NCBI RefSeq assembly: GCF_022842375.1
Contig: NZ_JALHPR010000014.1
Coordinates: forward strand, 54,870 to 118,869
Reading direction: 5' to 3'
Source: Elioraea sp.
Lineage (GTDB): Bacteria; Pseudomonadota; Alphaproteobacteria; Acetobacterales; Acetobacteraceae
DNA: 64,000 bases
Shown here piece by piece: positions 48,386-55,951 of this stretch. Position numbers and translations under genes: made by a program. The stretch's first letter is position 1; the number at the start of each line of letters is the position of its first letter. Under the pieces are notes generated by a model, which did no database searches, was not told the origin of the DNA, and saw only the letters and a list, made by a program, of their open reading frames with translations.

Positions 48386-48802
48386 ATGGCGGAGACCGCG
48401 ACGGCGCCAGATGATCGCGTCGAGGGCGAGCTCGCATATCTCGCGATGTTCGGCCTCGAGCGCACGGTCGACGTGCTTGCCGAAATCGAGGGGGTGCGGA
48501 GCCTCACGCCTGGCGAGAAGCGGGCAGGCCGGGCCGCGGTGGCGGCACTGCGCCACATCGCGCGGTGGTGGGACGCCGATCGCGCGATGCGTCGAGCAGA
48601 CGAGCTGCGGTGGCGCTCAGGCACACACTGGAACGGCGACACGAAACGCCCCAGCCCGCGGCAGATGATCACCGCCGTTCGCGTAGCGGCGGCTGCGGTT
48701 GCCGCGATCGGCGGCGCGGCAGTGCTCGGGGAAGAACGGGACATGACCGTCCGCGAGCGGTTCGTGACGCAGCCCTCCCAGCGAAAGGAGACCCATTCAT
48801 GA
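48386..48802 (+). CDS. Small element protein with a hydrophobic segment near the C-terminus
   Basis: A 138-aa protein, function unknown. The N-terminal two-thirds is helical and charged (ERTVDVLAEIEGVRSLTPGE). A hydrophobic stretch (AVRVAAAAVAAIGGAAVLG, about residues 96-114) could be a membrane helix, and a charged tail follows. The next gene overlaps its stop by 4 bp (ATGA). A holin-like role is possible from size and layout, but the sequence alone does not show it. Confidence 0.6.
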   Translation: MAETATAPDDRVEGELAYLAMFGLERTVDVLAEIEGVRSLTPGEKRAGRAAVAALRHIARWWDADRAMRRADELRWRSGTHWNGDTKRPSPRQMITAVRVAAAAVAAIGGAAVLGEERDMTVRERFVTQPSQRKETHS

Positions 48803-49320
48803 CACAGCCCCCTGACCCCACTGAGGCAGCGAAATTCTATGAGCAGCTCGGCCACGGGGGCGTGCGGCGTGCGCATCAGGTGTTCGGCGAGCTTCGGCGT
48901 GCCCTGGGCGACGCCGAGGCGGAGCGCATCGATCGCACGCTTTCGAAGCCGGAGGAATTCCTGCGCCTCGAGGCGCTTCTCTACCACCGCGACAAGCCTT
49001 CGGCCGCCGAGGTGCGAGCGGCAATGCGCGGCGACTGGCTACCGGCGACGTTGCCGCCGGTGCAGCAGATCCGCGGCGCACCCGTGACGATCAAGACGGC
49101 GCCGCTGCCATCCTTCGAGAAGCCTGCCGTGCCGGCCGGAGTGACGGGGCGTGCGGCTGATCCTGCCTATAGGACGCAGCGCGAGGGTGAGCTGAAGACT
49201 GCGATGAAGGACCCGCGCTATTGGCGCGATCGCGATCCGGCGTTCATCCAGAGCGTGGAAGCCGGCTTCAAGGAGCTCTACCCCGGCACGTCGAAGAGCG
49301 GCAGCGGCGAGCGCATCTGA
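48799..49320 (+). CDS. Element protein sharing a C-terminal domain with the scaffold-like protein
   Basis: A 173-aa protein. The N-terminal 80 residues are helical and charged (EFLRLEALLYHRDKPSAAE). Residues 137-163 (DPRYWRDRDPAFIQSVEAGF then ELYPG) closely match residues 241-266 of the product at 49573-50403. Such YWRDRDP...LYPG ends occur, as far as I recall, in phage virion-assembly proteins. AAAGGAGA precedes the ATG and the start overlaps the upstream stop by 4 bp. It may be an alternative or accessory scaffold, but the function is inferred. Confidence 0.65.
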   Translation: MTQPPDPTEAAKFYEQLGHGGVRRAHQVFGELRRALGDAEAERIDRTLSKPEEFLRLEALLYHRDKPSAAEVRAAMRGDWLPATLPPVQQIRGAPVTIKTAPLPSFEKPAVPAGVTGRAADPAYRTQREGELKTAMKDPRYWRDRDPAFIQSVEAGFKELYPGTSKSGSGERI

Positions 49321-49604
49321 TGGGCACGCCACAAACCAAGGCGCCGCCGTCGGTTGTTGGCATCGACGGCATACGGCGCTCGCCGGAGCATGAAGAACAG
49401 ATCAGCGAAGCGATGCTCGCCACCTTCAGCGACGGGCCTGGCGCGCGCGTGCTCGCCCATCTTCGCGCTGTCACGCTTAACCGGGTGCTCGGCCCCGGCG
49501 CTTCCGATGCCGAGCTTCGTCAACACGAGGGCAGGCGCGAGCTTGTCGCACAGATCATGCAGAGGATGGACCATGCCAGAGCAGCCCGCGACCGCCGCGC
49601 CTGA
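49320..49604 (+). CDS. Bbp19-like phage protein
   Basis: A 94-aa protein. The core MLATFSDGPGARVLAHLRA followed by ELRQHEGRRELVAQIMQRM fits the pattern of Bbp19-type phage proteins, small helical proteins found beside structural genes in podovirus-type phages. The ATG overlaps the previous stop (TGATG), and the 3' end overlaps the next gene by 32 bp. The family assignment is from recalled pattern, not from a search. Confidence 0.55.
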   Translation: MGTPQTKAPPSVVGIDGIRRSPEHEEQISEAMLATFSDGPGARVLAHLRAVTLNRVLGPGASDAELRQHEGRRELVAQIMQRMDHARAARDRRA

Positions 49605-50403
49605 GGGCGCGCCCGCCACCGGTGGCACGCCCGATATGGCGGAAGTCGAGCGCATGGTGCGCGAGACGACCGACCTTCGGCAGCGCATCGCCCAAGCCGA
49701 GGCCGCGTACCGCGAAACCGAAGCACCGCGCCTCCGCGAGGAGGTCCGCGCCCAGCTCGAGGCGGAGCAGCGCAAGGGGCTGCCGGGCAGCCCCGATGCC
49801 TACCTTGCGGCGCTCCCGCGCCGCCTGCCCGACGGGCGCTACATCCTGACGGAACCGCCTGGCCCAGACTTCCGGCCCGAGCCTGGTGCCGAATACATCC
49901 AGCTGAACCGCGATGACCCGCAGCTTGCCGGGTTCCTTGAGATTGCGCACGAGCGGGGCCTTACGCCGGCGCAGGTGAACGAGACGATCGCGGAGTTTGT
50001 GACAAAGACCGTCCCCTCGACGCGCGAGCTTCGGCGCGCGGCGAAGGCGCGGCAGGCGGCGCTCTACGAGGCCCTCGGCGAGAACGGAGAGGCGCGCGTC
50101 GCGCATCTGTACGGAAAGCTCCGCGCCAAGGTCGGCGACCACGATGCGGCGGCGTTCTTCCGCGGCGTCGACACGCCCGAGCTGGTGACCGCCATGGAAA
50201 GGGTCGTTGCGCTCGGTGACGGGCCTGGCTTCGCGCCGATCGGCGGCAGCGCTTCGGCTGATGATGTCGCGACGCTGAATGAGCTGATGGCCACGCCAGC
50301 GTACTGGAGGGATCGCGACCCGAAGGTGATGAAGCGCGTCACTGACGGCTTCGCCCGGCTGTATCCAGGCAAGGCCCAGCCGCCGCGGATGTCCGGCCGC
50401 TAA
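49573..50403 (+). CDS. Phage capsid-assembly (scaffold)-like protein
   Basis: A 276-aa protein. An N-terminal charged coiled-coil-like stretch (about 20-75, TTDLRQRIAQAEAAYRETEA) is followed by DDPQLAGFLEIAHERGLTPA. That pattern is reminiscent of scaffold/capsid-assembly proteins of podovirus-type phages. It continues into helical ENGEARVAHLYGKLRAKVGD, and ends in the YWRDRDPKVMKRVTDGF, LYPG domain shared with the product at 48799-49320. The start at 49573 is the only ATG that leaves the Bbp19-like gene intact. If it is a scaffold, the lack of a capsid gene nearby suggests it acts on another phage's capsid. Confidence 0.5.
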   Translation: MPEQPATAAPEGAPATGGTPDMAEVERMVRETTDLRQRIAQAEAAYRETEAPRLREEVRAQLEAEQRKGLPGSPDAYLAALPRRLPDGRYILTEPPGPDFRPEPGAEYIQLNRDDPQLAGFLEIAHERGLTPAQVNETIAEFVTKTVPSTRELRRAAKARQAALYEALGENGEARVAHLYGKLRAKVGDHDAAAFFRGVDTPELVTAMERVVALGDGPGFAPIGGSASADDVATLNELMATPAYWRDRDPKVMKRVTDGFARLYPGKAQPPRMSGR

Positions 50404-50516
50404 GGCACCTTCCTTCGCAGAACGCGATATTCGCCGCAGTGCATTGCGGCGGCATCCTCCGGACACGCAGTGTCGCGCCATTCGCGTTGAGCACCCTACA
50501 GGAGAGCGCAAAGCCC

Positions 50517-50732
50517 ATGAGCACCCACGGCACTGCTACAGCACCACTCCGGTATCTCCGCACGACAGAGGCGGCCAAGTATCTCGGGCTCGCGCCCGGC
50601 ACCCTCGACAAGCTCCGCGTGACAGGCGGAGGGCCAACCTACGCCAAGCTTGGCCGCGTTGCCGTGTACGAGCTCGCTGATCTTGATGCCTGGGTGGCGG
50701 AGCGGAAGCGCCCGCACACGAGCGCGGCGTGA
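50517..50732 (+). CDS. AlpA/MerR-type helix-turn-helix protein (excisionase-like)
   Basis: A 71-aa DNA-binding protein of the HTH_17 type. The pattern is YLRTTEAAKYLGLAPGTLDK, then LRVTGGGPTYAKLGRVAVY and DLDAWVAERKR, the typical helix-turn-helix with wing. Proteins of this kind act as excisionases or as activators of integrase and replication genes in prophages and satellites (AlpA of P4-type elements). GGAG lies before the ATG at 50517. It stands directly upstream of the DUF927 ATPase gene. Confidence 0.85.
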   Translation: MSTHGTATAPLRYLRTTEAAKYLGLAPGTLDKLRVTGGGPTYAKLGRVAVYELADLDAWVAERKRPHTSAA

Positions 50733-50763
50733 GCACGCTCGCCACCATCGCGGATCGTCGCGC

Positions 50764-52653
50764 ATGAGCGGCGAACCGGAAGGGCCGATCAGCCTTGAGG
50801 AGGCGCGGCGGAAGCGCCGGCGCAAGCAGCCCCTTGGGACTGCTGGCGGCCATGCGGCATCGGCACTCCCTGACGTTCATGGGGTGATATGCCCGGCTGG
50901 GTTTACGATGACGGCCACCGGCCTTGAGTGCGACGGCGAGTGGATCTGTGATCCGTTCCGCGTGGTTGCACAGACGAGGCCCGAGGGCGGCGACAACTGG
51001 GGCGTCATGCTCGCCTGGCACGACGATGACGAGCTCGAGCATCGGGTGATCGTGTCACAGGCGATGCTGACGGGAGACGAACGATCCGTGTTCGAGCGGC
51101 TCTCAGCGCGTGGGCTCCGGCTCTACGCGAGCCGATCGGCACGAACCGCCCTCGTGAATTACCTATCGCTCGTGCGCTCGACAAAGAAGGCGCGCACCGT
51201 GTCCCGCATCGGATGGGTGCTGCCCGCCGATGGCGGAGCGGCCTACGTCCTGCCACGTCGGGTGTGCGGCACACCTGCCGATGGCGAAGAGCTCTTCCTC
51301 GACATTGACCCGCCGCCGCGGGTGTTCCGCGAGCGGGGATCGCTCGATGACTGGAAGCAGGACATTGCCGCGCGGTGCGTCGGCAACAGTCGGTTGGTGC
51401 TCGCGGTGGCGGTCGCCTTCGCCGGCCCGTTGCTGACGCCGCTGGGTGAAGAGACCGGCGGCATTCACTTCCGCGGCGGCAGCTCCGTCGGCAAGACGAC
51501 GGCGCTGCATCTCACAGCCTCCGCCTGGGGCGCACCGTCCGGCCCCGATGCCTTCGTGCGGCAGTGGCGCGCGACCATCAACGGCGTCGAGGAGATGGCG
51601 AAGACCTACTCGGATTGCGTGCTGCCGCTCGACGAGATCGGGCAGGCGGACCCCACGAAGGTGGGAGACATGGTCTACATGCTGGCCAACGAAGCGGGCA
51701 GCGCGCGCATGCGCGACAGGGGCGGCCTGCGGACCATGAACACCTGGCGCCTGCTGTTCGTGTCGAGCGGCGAGGAAGGCATCGTCAGCCTGATGAACCG
51801 CGGCAAGGTTGCCGCGAAGGCCGGGCAGGAGACGCGCTTCCTCGACATCCCGGCAGATGCCGGCCGCGGCCTCGGCATGTTCGAGAAGCTGCACGATGCA
51901 GACAGCGGCGCCCTCTTCTCGCGACAGCTGAAGCAGGCGGCGCAGGACTGCCATGGGCATGCCGGCCCTGCCTTCGTTGCCTGGCTTGCTGCGCGCGTGG
52001 CCGACCCCGCCTGGCTCGATGCCACGCGCGCGAGGCTGCAAGCGATCGCAGCAGCGATGCTGCCGCACGGGGCCGATGGGCAGGTGCAGCGCGCCGCCGG
52101 CCGCTTCGCGTTGATCGCACTCGCAGGCGAGCTCGCGACCGAGGCCAATGTCACCGGCTGGCCACTGGGCGAGGCCGAGCGTGCGGCCGAGGCATGCTTC
52201 ACGGCCTGGCTTGAAAGCCGCGGCAGCGTCGGACCGCTCGAGCTGCGCAACGTGCTGCGAGCGGTTCGAGGGTTCCTCCTTCAGCACGGCGCGTCGCGGT
52301 TCGAAACCTTGAAGGAACCGCTCCCGCCCGGTGACCTCGCTGGCACCGTCGCGCCGCCTGACACTCGCACCATCGAGCGCGCAGGGTGGAAGTGGACTGG
52401 GGAAGAAGCGGACGAAGGGACGAAGCTGTGGGTCTACGGCATCCAGCCCGAGACGTTCGAGAAGGAAGTCGTGCCCGCTGGCATGAGCGAGCTCGAGGCC
52501 AAGCGGATGCTCGCCGCGGCGGGTGTGCTGAAAACCCAGATGAAAGGCGGCAAGCTCCGCTTCACCCTGCCGAAGTCGGTGAAGGGGGTCGGGCGCCCCG
52601 AGCTCGTCACGATCCTGCCCTCGATCTTCGCTGACGAAGGCGACGAGGGATGA
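50764..52653 (+). CDS. DUF927-type ATPase (primase-helicase-like replication protein)
   Basis: A 629-aa protein. The central DUF927 domain has Walker A GGSSVGKTT (238-246) and Walker B VLPLDEIGQ (Asp290-Glu291), followed by TKVGDMVYMLANEAGSARM and RLLFVSSGEEG, a layout seen in superfamily-3-like helicases of mobile elements. The first 30 residues are basic and possibly DNA-binding. No archaeo-eukaryotic primase or Zn-finger domain is evident, so the primase function is unproven. It starts 31 bp after the AlpA-like gene. In satellites such a protein replicates the excised element. Confidence 0.88.
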   Translation: MSGEPEGPISLEEARRKRRRKQPLGTAGGHAASALPDVHGVICPAGFTMTATGLECDGEWICDPFRVVAQTRPEGGDNWGVMLAWHDDDELEHRVIVSQAMLTGDERSVFERLSARGLRLYASRSARTALVNYLSLVRSTKKARTVSRIGWVLPADGGAAYVLPRRVCGTPADGEELFLDIDPPPRVFRERGSLDDWKQDIAARCVGNSRLVLAVAVAFAGPLLTPLGEETGGIHFRGGSSVGKTTALHLTASAWGAPSGPDAFVRQWRATINGVEEMAKTYSDCVLPLDEIGQADPTKVGDMVYMLANEAGSARMRDRGGLRTMNTWRLLFVSSGEEGIVSLMNRGKVAAKAGQETRFLDIPADAGRGLGMFEKLHDADSGALFSRQLKQAAQDCHGHAGPAFVAWLAARVADPAWLDATRARLQAIAAAMLPHGADGQVQRAAGRFALIALAGELATEANVTGWPLGEAERAAEACFTAWLESRGSVGPLELRNVLRAVRGFLLQHGASRFETLKEPLPPGDLAGTVAPPDTRTIERAGWKWTGEEADEGTKLWVYGIQPETFEKEVVPAGMSELEAKRMLAAAGVLKTQMKGGKLRFTLPKSVKGVGRPELVTILPSIFADEGDEG

Positions 52654-52686
52654 CCCCAAAGGCATGAGCAGAAGAAGGCGAGGGTG

Positions 52687-55140
52687 ATGACGAGCAGCGA
52701 CAGGCTCCGGAAGTGTCTCGACGATCGCGTGAGCGGCGGGACACTCACGCGCGAGCAGGCTGACGCGATCGCGCAGAAGGTGCGCGAGATCGAGGCCGAG
52801 AACGCTGCCGGCGCGGTGCCGCTCAGCGATCAGGAAGCGCTCGCCCGCGCTGCCGCCGAGCTTGCAGCCGACGCGCGGCTGAAGAAGCGGCAGAACGCCA
52901 TTCAGGTGCTCCGCCACGCCGAACTGATGGACCGCCTCGCCGCGCACCCGCGCGGCCCCTACGCCGGCGCTGCCTCCATCTTCGCGCGTGACCTGGCCGC
53001 CGACGCGGCCGGCATCGCCGAGGCGGCAGGATCGAACGTGGAGGGGCGGCAGCGCGCCGTCCTCGCCATCCTGCATGGCAAGGTGGTCGACTTCCTCGAC
53101 GCCTACCGGTCGAAGGCGGTGGGCCTCACGCGCGACACGATGGGGCTGCGCAACGTGGTGCGCGAGCTCTACGGCGAGGCGACAGGCGATGGCGTGGCCG
53201 GTGCCGCGGCACGCGGCTTCACCGAGGCGGCCGAGTATGCGCGGAAGCGATGGGTCGATGGCGGCGGGCGCACGTGGAAGCTCGATGACTGGCGGCTGCC
53301 CCAAGTGTGGGATCGCGATGCCGTCGCGCGGCTGACCCGCGTGCAGTTCTCCGATGCGATGCTCGACGCGATCGGCGCCGGGAAGCTTCGCGTTCTCGAC
53401 TGGCAGACCGGCAAGCCGGTCGATCGCGCGCGGGCTCAGGAGATCCTCGTTGACGCGTACGACGCCATCGTCACCGATGGCCTCTCCCGGCTTGTGCCCG
53501 GGCAGCAGACCGCCGGCCGCCTGGCGAACAGCCGACAGGAACGGCGCGCGTTTGAGTGGACCTCGGCCGATGCCTGGCTCGAGGCGAACGAACGGTTCGG
53601 GGCGGGCGACGGCATCGGCATCTACAGCCTGATGACGCAGCACCTCGACGGGCTCGCGCGCGATATCGGCATGATCGAGGTGCTCGGGCCCTCGGCGCAT
53701 CATCAGGCGCGCGTGGTGATCGACACCGCTCGCAAGGCTGGCGCGACCGATGGGCAGGCCTACCGCCTCGAGGCGCTGTGGGACACCGTGAGCGGGGCGA
53801 GCACTGGCGCGGTGAACCGTGCCGCGGCTGGCTTCATGCGCGAAACCCGCGCCTGGTTGACGGCGGCCAAGTTGGGCAGCGCCGTCCTCTCGGCCGCATC
53901 GGACTTCGCCACGCTGCGCCTCACCGCCGCGTGGAACGGGATCCCCGCATCGGACGTGATGCGGCGCTACATGAGCCTGCTGACGAGCGCGGCCGACCGC
54001 AAGGACGCCATCCGCACGGGCCTGATCGCGGAAGGCTGGGCGCGCGTCGCCGCCGCCACGCAGCGCAATCAGGCGGATATCGTTGGCGCCGGGCTCGGCT
54101 CGCGCGTCGCCGACACGGTGCTTCGTGCGTCGGGGCTGACGGCGCACACCGAAGCCGGCCGCTGGGCCTTCCAGATCGAGACGCTGGCGCAGCTCGCCGA
54201 CGATGCCGCGCTCCCCTTCGATCGCCTCCGCCCTGGCTTCCGACGCGGCATGGAGCGCAACGGGATCACGGCCGAGGATTGGGACGTGATGCGCGCCGCG
54301 CCGATGTTCGACCTGGGCGACGGCGGCAAGGTGCTGCACCCCGAGAGCATCGCGAAGCAGGGCCGCCGCGAGGCCGATGCCGCCGCACGGCTGATGCAGT
54401 GGATCACCATCGAGACGGACTTCGCCATCCCCCAGCCTGGCGCGCGCGAGCGGGCGCTGATGCTGGGCAAGACGCAGGCCGGAACGCTGGTCGGCGAGCT
54501 GATCCGCTCGACCACGCAGCTCAAGGCCTTCCCCGTGACGATGATGACGACGCACTTGCTCCGCGGCCTCGAGGCCTACAGGGGCGGCGATCGCGGGCGC
54601 TACATGGTCGCGCTGGGCGTGTCGCTCACCATCGCCGGCGCGTTCTCGATGCAGCTCAAGCAGATCGCCGCCGGCAAGGACCCGCGCGACATGACGACGC
54701 CGACCTTCTGGGGTGCGGCGTTCATGCAGGGCGGCGGCGCCGGCATCTTCGGCGACTTCCTCTATTCGTCACTCACCCGCTCCGAGCGCAGCTTCTACAT
54801 GACGGCGATCGGCGGGCCGACCGGCGGGCTGATCGATGACCTGTCGAGGCTGACGGGTGGGAACATCCAGGGCCTAGCAGAGGCGAAAGACACCAACTTC
54901 GGCGCCGAGCTTGCCCGCTTCGCCCGGTTCAACGCGCCGGGCACGTCTCTCTGGTATGCGCGCCTCGCCCTCGACCGGCTGATGTGGGACCGGCTGCAGG
55001 AGATGGCCGACCCCGACCATGCGCGGAAGTGGCGCAGGCTCGAGAACCAAGCGCGGCAGGACTACGGACAGGAGTTCTGGTGGCGGCCGGGCGAGGCATC
55101 TCCAACACGCGCCCCCCTTGGCCTTGGTGGAGGAGGCTGA
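52687..55140 (+). CDS. Large phage internal-virion/ejection-type protein
   Basis: An 817-aa protein, the largest in the element. It is mostly helical. The C-terminal third has a hydrophobic region (VALGVSLTIAGAFSMQLKQI, about 655-675) followed by FMQGGGAGIFGDFLYSSLTR, then GGPTGGLIDDLSRL. It ends in WRRLENQARQDYGQEFWW then RPGE and a Gly-rich tail. The pattern GIFGDFL...WWRPGE is one I associate with virion-associated proteins of phages, in the group given an LPD38-type domain. Such a protein may pass into the host with the DNA. A GGCGAGGG ribosome site supports the ATG at 52687. Confidence 0.6.
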   Translation: MTSSDRLRKCLDDRVSGGTLTREQADAIAQKVREIEAENAAGAVPLSDQEALARAAAELAADARLKKRQNAIQVLRHAELMDRLAAHPRGPYAGAASIFARDLAADAAGIAEAAGSNVEGRQRAVLAILHGKVVDFLDAYRSKAVGLTRDTMGLRNVVRELYGEATGDGVAGAAARGFTEAAEYARKRWVDGGGRTWKLDDWRLPQVWDRDAVARLTRVQFSDAMLDAIGAGKLRVLDWQTGKPVDRARAQEILVDAYDAIVTDGLSRLVPGQQTAGRLANSRQERRAFEWTSADAWLEANERFGAGDGIGIYSLMTQHLDGLARDIGMIEVLGPSAHHQARVVIDTARKAGATDGQAYRLEALWDTVSGASTGAVNRAAAGFMRETRAWLTAAKLGSAVLSAASDFATLRLTAAWNGIPASDVMRRYMSLLTSAADRKDAIRTGLIAEGWARVAAATQRNQADIVGAGLGSRVADTVLRASGLTAHTEAGRWAFQIETLAQLADDAALPFDRLRPGFRRGMERNGITAEDWDVMRAAPMFDLGDGGKVLHPESIAKQGRREADAAARLMQWITIETDFAIPQPGARERALMLGKTQAGTLVGELIRSTTQLKAFPVTMMTTHLLRGLEAYRGGDRGRYMVALGVSLTIAGAFSMQLKQIAAGKDPRDMTTPTFWGAAFMQGGGAGIFGDFLYSSLTRSERSFYMTAIGGPTGGLIDDLSRLTGGNIQGLAEAKDTNFGAELARFARFNAPGTSLWYARLALDRLMWDRLQEMADPDHARKWRRLENQARQDYGQEFWWRPGEASPTRAPLGLGGGG

Positions 55141-55951
55141 GGCGCAAAAAAAGTTGCCCGTTCACTTGCGGCCAAACCGGTAATTGTTGGAGAAGGGCGA
55201 GGGCGGCGGCTCCGGCGATCCGACTCGGGGTTCCAGAACCGCCGCCCGTATCGGCCACTCCCGGTTTCGCGGACCGGCAGTGGAACCCGCGACAATGAGC
55301 CTGGGCGGGTGCGGCTCGACGCCATGCAGACGGAAGATAGCACCGTCGCCGTTCGAGGCCAGCGAAAACTCGGCTTGGCAACTTGGGGACAGCGGTCGGC
55401 GCAAGCCGGCCGCTTGTTCCGTTCGGGCCCGTGCGCGGATCGGCTGACGGCGCCGGCATCGGCGATCGGCACTCGATTTCGCCTGTCGCTATGTCCGGCC
55501 TGAAGTGTTGGGGCACTGGGGCACTGAGCGAAGACGAGTGCCCCAGCCTAGTGCCCCAGGGCTTCGGCTGAAGCAGCCCCTATATATCAATCACTTACTT
55601 GATGGATGGACACATGTGGGGCACTGGGGCACCGGGGCACACGTCGCGCACGTATTTCAGCGGTATTGATCCGCGTTCTCCGGGTGTGCGTGACGGTAAC
55701 GGGTTACCGCATCGATGCTCGGAGGCGGCATCGTCTCCCCTACCGAGGGAGTGCATCACCCTCCGGCCGAGGCGGAACACCGCCACGCGGGCATGGACCG
55801 AGGGGTCTTCCACCGCTCGTGCACTTGAAACGGGGTCGAGAGTGCGTTCCCCAGCAGCCTGGTTGCGGTGGGCGAGATCGCGCCCCGTGGTTGCTATGTG
55901 GTTGCTGGCCGGAAGCAGGCCGGCGGGAGACCGGCCTGCAACCTCAGTTTC
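55141..55951. other. 811-bp noncoding region at the right end of the element
   Basis: No convincing gene; frames here are short and lack ribosome sites. It begins with an A-tract (CGCAAAAAAAG, from 55143). Inverted repeats follow, including GGGCGGC/GCCGCCC (55201-55207, 55241-55247) around GGTTCCAGAACC (55229-55240). The repeat array with an AT-rich patch comes next (55509-55640), then about 310 bp with nothing recognisable before infC. Once the element circularises, this and the left region (44342-44802) would form one regulatory region of about 1.3 kb. Confidence 0.6.
55509..55640. repeat. Array of 8-bp repeats TGGGGCAC/GTGCCCCA, right arm, flanking an AT-rich patch
   Basis: TGGGGCAC at 55509, 55517, 55617 and 55625, a one-mismatch copy (CGGGGCAC) at 55633, and GTGCCCCA at 55538 and 55551. 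Between them lies the AT-rich stretch TATATATCAATCACTTACT and GAT (55581-55603), which contains ATCAA/TTGAT. Repeats around an AT-rich opening region are a typical origin layout, and symmetry with the left array also fits integrase arm sites. Confidence 0.65.

Noticed and set aside
47485..48987. A 500-codon minus-strand frame over three unknown element genes
   Set aside because: Ser/Arg/Ala-biased shadow composition; the plus-strand genes are coupled by ATGA-type overlaps and ribosome sites.
51163..54555. A 1130-codon open frame on the minus strand under the DUF927 and virion-type genes
   Set aside because: Its sequence is rich in Arg, His, Gly and Leu with no motif, and it is the third-position mirror of two well-supported plus-strand genes in GC-rich DNA.
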